From Saccharopolyspora sp. SCSIO 74807 (lineage in GTDB: Bacteria > Actinomycetota > Actinomycetes > Mycobacteriales > Pseudonocardiaceae): DNA of 64,000 nt. Positions 8,298 to 16,202 of the stretch are shown here, piece by piece. Both the position numbers and the translations under genes were made by a program. A model generated the notes under the pieces. That model made no database searches and was not told the origin of the DNA. It was given only the letters and a program-made list of their open reading frames with translations. How positions within the stretch are numbered: the stretch's first letter is position 1; each line of letters opens with the position of its first letter. Where the stretch lies: the NCBI RefSeq assembly GCF_037023755.1, contig NZ_CP146100.1, positions 1,862,501 to 1,926,500 of the forward strand, read 5' to 3'.

Positions 8298-9146
8298 ATG
8301 ACGGCGGTACACGAAGGGAGCGGGAACGCGGTGGACGGCAAGTCCGGGGCCGTGACGGCGACGGTGCGCACCGGGGACGGCTGGCCCGTCCCGGAGGCGG
8401 CGCTGACCGTCATCGACGGCGGCGGCGCGCAGATCGCCAGGGTGCAGGGCGACGCCGATGGCGCGGCGACGGCGAGCGGACTGGCCGCAGGCACCTACAC
8501 CGCGATCGTCACCGCGCTCGGCTACGAGCCGGTCGCCCGCACCACGATGGTCCGCGACGGCGCACCGGCTTCCCTCGGCGTGGTGGAGCTGCGCCGGGCC
8601 GGGGCCGCCGAGCTGCCCGCGGAGGGGTTGTGGCGGATCGACCCGGTGCACTCGTCGGTGCGGGTCAGCGCCCGGCACCTGGGCATCACCAGCATCCACG
8701 GCCGGTTCACCGACTTCTCCGGTGACGTGTGGATCGCCGATTCGGTGGAGCGGTCCTCGGTCGCCGTGCGCATCGACGCGGCCAGCGTGGACACCGCCAA
8801 CGCGCAGCGCGATGAGCACCTGCGCAACGAGGACTTCCTGCACGTAGAGAAGTACCCGGAGATCAGCTTCGCCTCCACCGGGTTGCGGCCGGCAGGCGGG
8901 GAGCGCTGGGAACTCGTCGGTGATCTGACGCTGTGCGGAGTGACCAGGCAGGTCAAGCTGGACACCCACTACTCCGGTGTCGGGCCGGACCCGTGGGGCG
9001 GGATGCGGGCGTCGGCCTCGGCGACAACCGAGCTGCATCGCGAGGACTTCGCGATCACGTTCAACCAGGCTGTGCGCACCGGGATCGCCGCCATCGGCAC
9101 CACGTTGCGGGTGGACATCGACATCCAGGCGGTCCAGCAGGACTGA
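8298..9146 (+). CDS. Carboxypeptidase-regulatory-like domain fused to YceI
   Basis: A 282-residue protein. Residues about 15-100 form a beta-sandwich like those in the tail of the preceding exporter. Residues about 108-282 are a YceI lipocalin-like domain (WRIDPVHSSVRVSARHLGI; DEHLRNEDFLHVEKYPEISF; GDLTLCGVTRQVKL). YceI proteins are thought to bind isoprenoid or other amphiphilic molecules. No signal peptide is visible, unlike Gram-negative YceI. The gene starts 2 bases after the exporter stop, so the two are almost certainly co-translated and may act as pump and ligand carrier (inference). Confidence 0.88.
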   Translation: MTAVHEGSGNAVDGKSGAVTATVRTGDGWPVPEAALTVIDGGGAQIARVQGDADGAATASGLAAGTYTAIVTALGYEPVARTTMVRDGAPASLGVVELRRAGAAELPAEGLWRIDPVHSSVRVSARHLGITSIHGRFTDFSGDVWIADSVERSSVAVRIDAASVDTANAQRDEHLRNEDFLHVEKYPEISFASTGLRPAGGERWELVGDLTLCGVTRQVKLDTHYSGVGPDPWGGMRASASATTELHREDFAITFNQAVRTGIAAIGTTLRVDIDIQAVQQD

Positions 9147-9166
9147 CGCCGCGCTCGCACCGCTGA

Positions 9167-9201
9167 GGGCCGTTCGCCGAACACGGGCGAGCGGCCCTTT
9201 T
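9167..9201 (+). terminator. Intrinsic terminator after the MarR-MFS-YceI operon
   Basis: GGCCGTTCGCC pairs with GGCGAGCGGCC (one wobble) around a short loop and is followed by TTTT at 9198-9201, about 20 bases after the YceI stop. Confidence 0.75.
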
Positions 9202-9295
9202 GCGTGCGTGATCAGGGGCGGAAGCTCGGGTGGTGGAGGCGGCGACGGTAACTCGCCGTGTCGGAAAAATACGGTGCGCCACGATGATGTTCGTG

Positions 9296-9319
9296 TAATA
9301 TTGAGCGCAACGGACTCAA
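9296..9319 (+). promoter_or_regulatory. HAIR element (HspR operator) and -10 of clpB
   Basis: TTGAG (9301-9305) and CTCAA (9315-9319), separated by 9 bases, match the HspR box CTTGAGT-N7-ACTCAAG in the TTGAG/CTCAA cores and in spacing. A possible -10 TAATAT (about 9296-9301) directly abuts it, so bound HspR would cover the start point. clpB is a known HspR target in Streptomyces and mycobacteria. Confidence 0.8.
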
Positions 9320-9456
9320 CTTTCCTGTTGGTGCCGCTCGCGGCGGTTCCTGTTCCGACTTCGGATCGGGCGCCATCGAGCGGCGCGGCAGGTGTGCACG
9401 GCGGCATTTCGACGCGAGCATGGTGACCCGCGAGCGATGCCCGGCGAGGTGGAGGA

Positions 9457-12039
9457 ATGGACGCTTTCAACCCGACCACGAAGACCCAGCAGGCGATCTC
9501 CTCGGCAGCGCAGGCCGCGACGGTCGCAGGCAATCCCGATGTCGTCCCGGCCCGGCTGCTCGGGGCCCTGCTGGCGCAGGGAGACGGGCTCACCGCGCCG
9601 CTGCTGTCGGCCGTGGACGCCGACCCGGCCGCGGTGCGCAGCGAAGTGGAGGGGTTGATCGGCGGCCTGCCCACCGCTTCGGGCTCGACCGTTTCGGCGC
9701 CGCAGCTGTCCCGGGACGCGGTGAAGACGCTGACCCACGCGCAGCACCTCGCGACCGAGATGGGCGACGACTACGTCTCCACCGAGCACCTGCTGGTCGG
9801 CCTGGCCGCCGAGGGCGGACAGGTGGCCGACCTGCTGCGCAGGCACGGCGCCACGCCGGACGCGCTGCGCGAGGCGTTCTCCGATGTGCGCGGTTCCGCC
9901 CGCGTGTCCAGCCCGGATCCGGAGGGCACGTACCAGGCGTTGGAGAAGTACGGCCAGGACCTCACCGACCGCGCCCGCAAGGGCGACCTGGACCCGGTGA
10001 TCGGCCGCGACTCGGAGATCCGCCGGGTGGTGCAGGTGCTGTCCCGGCGCACGAAGAACAACCCGGTGCTCATCGGCGAACCGGGCGTCGGCAAGACCGC
10101 CATCGTGGAGGGCCTGGCGCAGCGGATCGTGGCCGGTGACGTGCCGGAGTCGCTGCGCGGCAAGCGGGTCGTCGCGCTCGACCTCGGTTCGATGGTCGCG
10201 GGCGCGAAGTACCGCGGGGAGTTCGAGGAGCGACTCAAGGCGGTGCTCAAGGAGATCACCGACTCCGCGGGCCAGGTCATCACGTTCATCGACGAGCTGC
10301 ACACCATCGTCGGCGCCGGTGCCACCGGTGAGGGCGCGATGGACGCGGGCAACATGATCAAGCCGATGCTCGCGCGCGGTGAGCTGCGCATGGTCGGCGC
10401 GACCACGCTGGACGAGTACCGCGAGCACATCGAGACCGACGCCGCGCTGGAGCGGCGGTTCCAGCAGGTGATGGTCGGTGAGCCGAGCTCGCAGGACACC
10501 GTGGCGATCCTGCGCGGGCTCAAGGAGCGCTACGAGGTGCACCACGGCGTGCGGATCACCGATGGCGCGCTGGTGGCGGCCGCGACGCTGTCCGACCGCT
10601 ACATCCCCGCGCGCTTCCTGCCGGACAAGGCGATCGACCTGGTGGACGAGGCCGCGTCCCGGCTGCGGATGGAGATCGATTCGCGGCCGGTGGAGATCGA
10701 CGAGGTGGAGCGCGCGGTGCGCCGCCTGGAGATCGAGGAGATGGCGCTGGCCAAGGAATCCGACCCGGCTTCGGCGGATCGGCTGGCGACGCTGCGCGGC
10801 GAGCTCGCCGACCGGCGCGAGCAGCTCTCCGAGCTCACCGTGCGCTGGCAGGGCGAGAAGGAGTCCATCGACAAGGTCCGCGACCTCAAGACCCAGCTCG
10901 AACAGCTCCGCGGCGAGTCCGAGCGCGCCGAGCGCGATGGTGACCTGGGCAAGGCCGCCGAGCTGCGCTACGGCCGGATTCCGGCGCTGGAGAAGGAACT
11001 GGCGGAGGCGACCGAGGAGCAGACCGAGCAGAAGGCGATGTTGCAGGAGGAGGTCACTCCGGACGACGTGGCCGGCGTGGTCAGCTCCTGGACCGGCATC
11101 CCCGCCGGGCGTCTGATGGAGGGCGAGACGGCGAAGCTGCTGCGCATGGAAGACGAGCTGGGAGCCCGCGTGGTCGGCCAGGCCGAGGCGGTGCGCGCGG
11201 TGTCCGATGCGGTGCGGCGCACTCGCGCCGGGGTCGCCGATCCGGACCGGCCGACCGGTTCGTTCCTGTTCCTCGGACCCACCGGCGTCGGCAAGACCGA
11301 GCTGGCGAAGGCGCTGGCCGGGTTCCTGTTCGACGACGAGCGGGCGATGATCCGGGTGGACATGAGCGAGTACTCCGAGAAGCACTCGGTGGCTCGCCTG
11401 GTCGGTGCACCGCCCGGCTACGTCGGTTACGACCAGGGCGGTCAGCTGACCGAGTCGGTGCGCCGCAGGCCGTACTCGGTGGTGCTGCTGGACGAGGTGG
11501 AGAAGGCGCACCCGGACGTGTTCGACGTGCTGCTGCAGGCGCTCGACGACGGGCGGCTCACCGACGGGCAGGGCCGGACGGTGGATTTCCGGAACACGAT
11601 CCTGGTGCTGACCTCGAACCTCGGATCGCAGGCGATCGCGGATCCGAACCTCACCGAGCAGCAGCGGGACGAGGCGGTCATGACGGTGGTGCGCTCGCAG
11701 TTCAAGCCGGAGTTCCTGAACCGGCTGGACGACGTGGTGGTGTTCCACTCGCTGTCCACCGAGGAGCTGACGTCCATCGTGGACATCCAGGTGGACCGGC
11801 TGGCGCAGCGGCTGGGCCAGCGGCGGCTCACCTTGGACGTGCGCCCGGCGGCGCGCGATTGGCTGGCGATCAACGGTTTCGACCCGATCTTCGGCGCGCG
11901 GCCGCTGCGGCGGCTGGTGCAGTCGGCGATCGGTGATCAGCTGGCCAAGCAGCTGCTGGCGGGTGAGGTCCGGGACGGCGACAAGGTGATCGTGGACGTC
12001 ACCGACGACAACTCCGCGCTGACGGTCCAGGCGGCCTGA
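9457..12039 (+). CDS. clpB: ATP-dependent disaggregase ClpB
   Basis: ClpB is the hexameric Hsp100 disaggregase that works with DnaK/DnaJ/GrpE. At 860 residues it is standard length: Clp-N repeats (1-145), AAA1 with Walker A GEPGVGKT (about 207-214) and Walker [10 protein letters not shown], a coiled-coil middle domain (about 400-525), AAA2 with Walker A GPTGVGKT (about 607-614) and Walker [14 protein letters not shown], and a small C-terminal domain. GTGGAGGA precedes the ATG. The HAIR box upstream ties it to hspR at the start of the window. Confidence 0.97.
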   Translation: MDAFNPTTKTQQAISSAAQAATVAGNPDVVPARLLGALLAQGDGLTAPLLSAVDADPAAVRSEVEGLIGGLPTASGSTVSAPQLSRDAVKTLTHAQHLATEMGDDYVSTEHLLVGLAAEGGQVADLLRRHGATPDALREAFSDVRGSARVSSPDPEGTYQALEKYGQDLTDRARKGDLDPVIGRDSEIRRVVQVLSRRTKNNPVLIGEPGVGKTAIVEGLAQRIVAGDVPESLRGKRVVALDLGSMVAGAKYRGEFEERLKAVLKEITDSAGQVITFIDELHTIVGAGATGEGAMDAGNMIKPMLARGELRMVGATTLDEYREHIETDAALERRFQQVMVGEPSSQDTVAILRGLKERYEVHHGVRITDGALVAAATLSDRYIPARFLPDKAIDLVDEAASRLRMEIDSRPVEIDEVERAVRRLEIEEMALAKESDPASADRLATLRGELADRREQLSELTVRWQGEKESIDKVRDLKTQLEQLRGESERAERDGDLGKAAELRYGRIPALEKELAEATEEQTEQKAMLQEEVTPDDVAGVVSSWTGIPAGRLMEGETAKLLRMEDELGARVVGQAEAVRAVSDAVRRTRAGVADPDRPTGSFLFLGPTGVGKTELAKALAGFLFDDERAMIRVDMSEYSEKHSVARLVGAPPGYVGYDQGGQLTESVRRRPYSVVLLDEVEKAHPDVFDVLLQALDDGRLTDGQGRTVDFRNTILVLTSNLGSQAIADPNLTEQQRDEAVMTVVRSQFKPEFLNRLDDVVVFHSLSTEELTSIVDIQVDRLAQRLGQRRLTLDVRPAARDWLAINGFDPIFGARPLRRLVQSAIGDQLAKQLLAGEVRDGDKVIVDVTDDNSALTVQAA

Positions 12040-12048
12040 TCGCCGCCA

Positions 12049-12094
12049 GTGCGGTGTGGGGACCGAATCGAGGTGAACGGTCCCCGCACCGCAC
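12049..12094 (+). terminator. Stem-loop after clpB
   Basis: A 16-base inverted repeat with two internal mismatches: GTGCGGTGTGGGGACC (12049-12064) against GGTCCCCGCACCGCAC (12079-12094), starting 9 bases after the clpB stop. It has no T tract, so it is a probable GC-rich actinobacterial terminator. It also lies just beyond the stop of the convergent DUF397 gene. Confidence 0.6.
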
Positions 12095-12099
12095 GCGTG

Positions 12100-12294
12100 T
12101 CAGCGGTCGTAGCGGCCGGACTTGATCGCTGTGAGGAACGCGGACCACTGAGTGCTGTCCGCGGTGAGGTAACCGGCCGCGCGATTCTTGGTGTCGCGCA
12201 CCGCGGCGCCGGTGCCGAGACTGCCGACTTCGACGCAGTTGGATACCTGGTGCGAACGACCGGACTTGCGCCAGTTCGTGGGGGCCGACTTCAT
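12100..12294 (-). CDS. DUF397 family small protein
   Basis: A 64-residue protein with the DUF397 pattern: WRKSGRS near the start, NCVEV, AVRDTKNRAAG and a C-terminal WSAFLTAIKSGRYD. Such proteins are almost always encoded next to an Scr1-type HTH regulator in Streptomyces and Pseudonocardiales and are treated as the partner of a toxin-antitoxin-like or developmental switch; the biochemical role is unsettled. Its ATG overlaps the stop of the upstream HTH gene (ATGA), so the pair is translationally coupled. Confidence 0.9.
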   Translation of the reverse strand: MKSAPTNWRKSGRSHQVSNCVEVGSLGTGAAVRDTKNRAAGYLTADSTQWSAFLTAIKSGRYDR

Positions 12295-13142
12295 GGTTCT
12301 GCACCTTCCAGGTCGCGGGCGGTATCGGCGATGAGCTTCGCTGATTGGTCTCGGCTCATCGCCACCAGTTGCAGCCTAGCCAACGCGGATTGATAAGGAC
12401 TGACTTCGTCGTCGCCGTAGAGGAAAACGCCGGACGCATAGTGCTCCAGATGGACGATCGGCGAGGTCTTCGGGAAGTCGAAGAAGCGGAACGATCCGGC
12501 GTGCGCTGGGTGCCAGTGTTCGGAGACGGAGGGCAGCACGTTGATGGTGACGTTCTCGCGCTCTGTCATGACTCCGAGGTGCCGGAGTTGTTCTCGCATG
12601 GTCGATTTTCCTCCTAGTCGGTCGCGCAGTGCGGTCTCGGAGATGAATGCAGCGAACGTGACCGGATCCCGCTGTGTCAGAATTTCACGACGACCCATTC
12701 GCATCGCGACATAAGGCTCGATTTCATCCGTCGACATGTCGGCCATGATGGCGCGAGCATAATCGGCCGTTTGCAATAGGCCGGGGATGACGCTTGTAGA
12801 GACGTCGACGATTTTCGTGGAGGTGCGCTCGAACTCGATTAGTCTTGTCAGCTCTCGTCGGATTCCTTGACCGGTGTCGAGCCAGTTCGGCTGGTCGGCA
12901 CCCTTGGCCATGTCCACGAGCGAGGTGTACCGCGAGCCGGTCACGCCGAGGATGGTCAGGATCTGCGCAACGTCCTCGGGTTTGGGCGTGCGGGTGCCGG
13001 TTTCGTAGCGGGATACCGAGACGTAGCTGACGCCGATCCGATCGGCGAGTTCCTGTTGGATCAAGCCGGCTTCGAGCCGGCACTCGCGAAGCTCGGCGCC
13101 GAGAGCGCGGGCCTTCGGGGTGTGTTCCGATTTTCCGGTCAT
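12291..13142 (-). CDS. Scr1-type HTH regulator with DUF5753 domain
   Basis: A 283-residue protein: an XRE helix-turn-helix (about 13-70; GLIQQELADRIGVSYVSVSRYETGTRTP) followed by the DUF5753 effector domain (about 90-275; SVIPGLLQTADYARAIM, with a NVTINVLP strand). This architecture is the usual partner of DUF397. A related module is at 39797-40866. Upstream, CCGAT-N5-ATCGG (13216-13230) lies between this gene and the divergent mini zinc-finger genes and may be the operator. Confidence 0.9.
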   Translation of the reverse strand: MTGKSEHTPKARALGAELRECRLEAGLIQQELADRIGVSYVSVSRYETGTRTPKPEDVAQILTILGVTGSRYTSLVDMAKGADQPNWLDTGQGIRRELTRLIEFERTSTKIVDVSTSVIPGLLQTADYARAIMADMSTDEIEPYVAMRMGRREILTQRDPVTFAAFISETALRDRLGGKSTMREQLRHLGVMTERENVTINVLPSVSEHWHPAHAGSFRFFDFPKTSPIVHLEHYASGVFLYGDDEVSPYQSALARLQLVAMSRDQSAKLIADTARDLEGAEP

Positions 13143-13267
13143 GAAAATGATCCTACGAAACTAGCGCCGGAAAGATCACCCCTCGATCGGGGTATTGATG
13201 CGACATTTACTTGGTCCGATCATTCATCGGTAAGCGTTGGTAATCGTGATCGTCCCGGGGGTGCTGA
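13143..13267. promoter_or_regulatory. Divergent promoter region with CCGAT-N5-ATCGG palindrome
   Basis: The 125 bp between the HTH gene and two small zinc-finger genes hold an inverted repeat CCGAT (13216-13220)/ATCGG (13226-13230) and a second imperfect one, CCCCTCGATCGGGG, near 13180-13193. Both are candidate sites for the HTH protein. No -35/-10 pair is convincing. Confidence 0.4.
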
Positions 13268-13462
13268 GTGGCGGTGTGGGCGGCGTCGTGTGGGCCGGTG
13301 GATTCGTTCTGGCACGTGGTGCGGCGGACGGATGGGGGTGTGTTGCCCGCGGTGTGCGGGGTTTTCGTGTACGGGCCGTTGCATCTGCGGCGTGGCGAGT
13401 GTCCGGATGGGGTATTCGACCGCGATGCGTGCCGGAAGTGTCTGGATGCCTGCGATGTCTGA
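13268..13462 (+). CDS. Mini zinc-finger-like protein, first of a tandem pair
   Basis: A 64-residue protein (GTG start) with FWHVV near residue 14, one central Cys and a C-terminal CRKCLDAC cluster. The pattern FWH...C...CxxC resembles small zinc-ribbon proteins common next to Scr1/DUF397 genes in Pseudonocardiales. It overlaps the next gene by 8 bases, and that gene encodes a similar protein. No function is known. No good ribosome site is visible. Confidence 0.55.
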   Translation: MAVWAASCGPVDSFWHVVRRTDGGVLPAVCGVFVYGPLHLRRGECPDGVFDRDACRKCLDACDV

Positions 13463-13685
13463 GGTGTCCGCGCGGCATTTCTGGCGGCCGAGCGGTGATC
13501 TGGTGCGGCACGCCTTCCGCGGGCGCCGCTGGTGCGGGCAGACCGAGGCGACCGCGGTGTGCGGCAGCACCGTGTCGTTGACCGCCGAGGTGGCCGAGCT
13601 CGACTGGGTCCGCGCCCCCACCTGCGAAGCGTGCAACGCGGTGCTGCGCAGCGAACTCCCGAAGATCACCGGATTCTTCGGCTGA
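13455..13685 (+). CDS. Mini zinc-finger-like protein, second of a tandem pair
   Basis: A 76-residue protein beginning MSEVSARHFWRPSGDLVRHAF, with Cys residues in RRWCGQ, AVCGS and the pair CEACNAV. The HFWRP...RHAF...C...TCEAC arrangement is seen in small zinc-binding proteins of this order and mirrors the overlapping upstream gene, which suggests a local duplication. Transcribed away from the HTH/DUF397 pair, it may be part of that module. The role is unknown. Confidence 0.65.
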   Translation: MSEVSARHFWRPSGDLVRHAFRGRRWCGQTEATAVCGSTVSLTAEVAELDWVRAPTCEACNAVLRSELPKITGFFG

Positions 13686-13862
13686 TCCTTGAACTTCCTC
13701 GGGCCCGAGCGGCTCTCCCGCCCCTCCGCCCGTGCCCGAGGACGGCCTCCCGCCCGCCGCGACGCCCAGCCCCGACACGGCGCCGCGCGACCGGAGGCCG
13801 GCGGGGGCACGCCACTCCTCCCCGGCGCGCCCCCGCACTCGTCTCCCAACGAACGATCTCCC

Positions 13863-13913
13863 GAGCGAACGGACCGTTCGTCCGAATAGATTGGGCGAAC
13901 AGGCCGTTCACTC
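13863..13913. repeat. 51-bp palindromic repeat, copy 1
   Basis: Left arm GAGCGAACGGACCGTTCGTCC (13863-13883) pairs imperfectly with the right arm ending GGCCGTTCACTC (13893-13913) around the 9-base loop GAATAGATT. It lies between convergent genes and is followed 34 bases later by copy 2. Confidence 0.85.
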
Positions 13914-13947
13914 ACAACGAAACCGTGCGAAGCGGAGCGGAGATCCC

Positions 13948-13998
13948 GAGTGAAGGACTCCATCGACCGTTCTATCGGGGCGAATAGGTCCCTCACTC
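13948..13998. repeat. 51-bp palindromic repeat, copy 2 (degenerate)
   Basis: It spans GAGTGAAGGACTCC at the left end to GGTCCCTCACTC at the right, exactly 51 bases. The arms have several mismatches. It is followed by a GC-rich tail (about 14000-14045, GCGTGTGGGCGTGTCGGGC) that also follows copies near 37942 and 57889 and, inverted, precedes those at 51613 and 51730. Confidence 0.75.
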
Positions 13999-14071
13999 CG
14001 AACGGAACTGCGCTGGTCGGGCGGCGTGTGGGCGTGTCGGGCGGGAAATTCCGCGGGAGGAGCGGACGCGC

Positions 14072-15295
14072 TCAGGTGCGGACGTGGGTGCTGGTCCAGG
14101 CGACGGTGGCGAACAGCGCGGCGGCGATCGCGAAGATCAGCGTCGAGGTGGTCAGGCCGATGTGGGTGGTGAGGATCCCGAGGACCACGCTCGGTACCGC
14201 CGAGGACAGGTACGCCACCACGTAGATCATCGACGCGGTGCCCGCACGGCTGTCCGGATCGGCCAGCGCCGTCATCAGCCGGAAGCCGCCCACGAACATC
14301 AGTCCCCAGCCGATCCCGAGCACCACGGCTCCGCCGAAGAACATCGCGGCGCTGCCGACGAGCACCGACGCCGCGACCCCGGCGAGCCCGACGATCAGCA
14401 GCGGAGCCGCGACGCGGACCGAACGCCGCCCGCTCCATCCGGAAAGCAGCAGCTGCGCGATCGCGCCGACGCCGGTCACCGCGCCCACCGCGAGACCGCC
14501 GATCAGGTAAGAGCCTCCGCCGACCAGGCCCTTGGCGACCGACGGCCCGAGGGACATGAACATCCCGCCGACCGACCAGGTCGCCAGCATCGTCGTCGCG
14601 AGCAGTGCGAAGACCTTCCCGCGGCCCGCGGGCACGGTGGGTCGTTGTGGTCGCAACGAGTCGCGCAGCGACCCGCTCACCAGCACCGGCTCGGGCGTCG
14701 CCCAGAGCACCGCCAGCGAGACCGCGAACCCGGCGATCAGCAGCAGGTAGCTCAACGTCGTGGGCATCGGTGCGAACTGCACCAGCAACCCGGCCGCGGC
14801 CGAACCGACCGCCATGCCCGCTCCGGCGGCCACCGCGTTGATCGTCGCTCCGCGACCCGTCCCCGCGGGCTGGAAATCCAGCAGCGAACCGCTGATCGCG
14901 CTGGTCGCCGCGCCGGTGGCGATCCCTTGCAGCACGCGGCCCAGGAACAGCCAGCCCACGCCGGGCGCGAACGCCAGCACCACCATCGACACGATCTCCA
15001 GTGCCACCGAGGCCAGCAGCACCGGACGCCTGCCGATCCGGTCCGACAAACCGCCCAGCAGCACCAGCGCCGCGAGGATGCCGACCATGTACACGGCGAA
15101 GACCTCGGTGAGCACCGTCGCCGAGAATCCCCAGCGCTGCTGGTAGATCGCATACATCGGAGAAGGCGCGGTGGAGGCCATCAGGAACAGCGCCAGCAGC
15201 CCGCCCACGGACCAGAACGCCTGTCGCCGGGTCAGCGTCCGCCGCGGAGTCAGTGCGGCGGCGGGACGGTCGGGCGCGAGCTGCGGAGCGGACAT
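14072..15295 (-). CDS. MFS transporter
   Basis: A 407-residue, 12-helix MFS protein: FWSVGGLLALFLMASTAPSP opens helix 1, the loop 2/3 motif is GGLSDRIGRRPVLL, and GRVLQGIATGAATSAISG lies in helix 4/5. It resembles small-molecule and drug exporters of the Bcr/EmrD-like group; the substrate is unknown. The ATG at 15293-15295 is preceded by GGAGGAGG. It is divergent from a TetR gene with twin 20-bp operators between them, a typical repressor/efflux pair. Confidence 0.87.
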   Translation of the reverse strand: MSAPQLAPDRPAAALTPRRTLTRRQAFWSVGGLLALFLMASTAPSPMYAIYQQRWGFSATVLTEVFAVYMVGILAALVLLGGLSDRIGRRPVLLASVALEIVSMVVLAFAPGVGWLFLGRVLQGIATGAATSAISGSLLDFQPAGTGRGATINAVAAGAGMAVGSAAAGLLVQFAPMPTTLSYLLLIAGFAVSLAVLWATPEPVLVSGSLRDSLRPQRPTVPAGRGKVFALLATTMLATWSVGGMFMSLGPSVAKGLVGGGSYLIGGLAVGAVTGVGAIAQLLLSGWSGRRSVRVAAPLLIVGLAGVAASVLVGSAAMFFGGAVVLGIGWGLMFVGGFRLMTALADPDSRAGTASMIYVVAYLSSAVPSVVLGILTTHIGLTTSTLIFAIAAALFATVAWTSTHVRT

Positions 15296-15310
15296 GATCC
15301 TCCTCCTTGC

Positions 15311-15366
15311 GGAACGGATGACTCCGCTCCGCCGCAACCCGCCCGCGGAACGGATGATTCCGCTCC
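15311..15366. promoter_or_regulatory. Twin TetR operators between MFS and TetR genes
   Basis: Two 20-bp inverted repeats differing at one base lie 36 bp apart: GGAACGGATGACTCCGCTCC (15311-15330) and GGAACGGATGATTCCGCTCC (15347-15366). Each reads GGAnCGGA-N4-TCCGnTCC. Their position between the divergent genes makes them the likely binding sites of the TetR protein. Confidence 0.8.
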
Positions 15367-15382
15367 GGCGTAGAGTGTGGTC

Positions 15383-16012
15383 GTGACCACAGCGCAGCGG
15401 CCGATCAGCTATGCCGACCGGGTCATCACCGCGGCCCGGGAAGTGTTCGCCGAACAGGGCTTCAACGCCCCGATCTCGGAAGTGGCCGCCCGCGCGGGCG
15501 TCGGCGTGGCCAGCATCTACCGGCGCTACCCGAGCAAGACGCAGCTCGCCGAGGAAGTGCGGATCAGCTGCCTGCAGCGGATCGCGACCGAAGCCGCCGA
15601 GGCCCGTGCCGCGGAAGCCGATCCGTGGCGTGCGTTCACCCGATTCCTGTTCCGCTGCTTGGCGGAGGACAGTGGAGTCGGCACCGTGCTGCCGCCGGAC
15701 GACCAGCCGCACTCGCCGGAGTACCGGCAGGCGCGCCAGGAGATGTCCGAGGCCGTCGAGGCCCTGGTCCGCGCCGCGCACGAAGCAGGCGAACTGCGCG
15801 GCGACTTCGTGGCGGCCGACGTGGTGCTGCTGTTCAAACACCTCAACCCGGCGTTGCCGACCGATGAGCCGCGGCGTGCCGAACTCCGCTCGCGCTACCT
15901 GGCGCTGGTGATCGAGGGCCTGCGGGCTTCCGGAGCGCGTGCCGCGCTTCCGGGCGCCGAGCCGGACTGGAGCGAGGTGCACGCGATGCGGGAGCCCGAC
16001 GACCTCGCCTGA
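15383..16012 (+). CDS. TetR family regulator of the adjacent MFS gene
   Basis: About 209 residues. The N-terminal TetR helix-turn-helix is clear (VITAAREVFAEQGFNAPISE, then VAARAGVGVASIYRRYPSKTQ), followed by a helical ligand-binding domain with LFRCLAEDSGVGTVLP. GTG codons at 15377 and 15383 are both possible; 15383 is preferred because the product (MTTAQRPISYADR) starts closer to the domain. It should repress itself and the divergent MFS gene through the twin operators. The ligand is unknown. Confidence 0.87.
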   Translation: MTTAQRPISYADRVITAAREVFAEQGFNAPISEVAARAGVGVASIYRRYPSKTQLAEEVRISCLQRIATEAAEARAAEADPWRAFTRFLFRCLAEDSGVGTVLPPDDQPHSPEYRQARQEMSEAVEALVRAAHEAGELRGDFVAADVVLLFKHLNPALPTDEPRRAELRSRYLALVIEGLRASGARAALPGAEPDWSEVHAMREPDDLA

Positions 16013-16202
16013 CCCGGCTGCCGCGAGCGGGTCGTGCACCGCCCCCGGCCACCGCCCGGACGGCTCAGCGCGCACGCCCGTGCGTGTCCGATTGATCACT
16101 CCGAGGGTCGTCCGCCCAGCGCACATGGCACGGATGGCGCAATTCGCGACGCAGGGCCCCGGCGATCTTCGCGGTGGCGGACCTCGGGACTACCCTGCCC
16201 GT

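Noticed and set aside
13863-13998. Palindromic repeats considered as a CRISPR array
   Set aside because: Copies are dispersed singly or in pairs over 46 kb, with no regular spacers and no cas genes.
14072-16126. Possible 684-codon MFS gene extending through the TetR gene
   Set aside because: The part beyond 15295 is antisense to a clear TetR gene. A good ribosome site and the family N-terminus fix the start at 15295.
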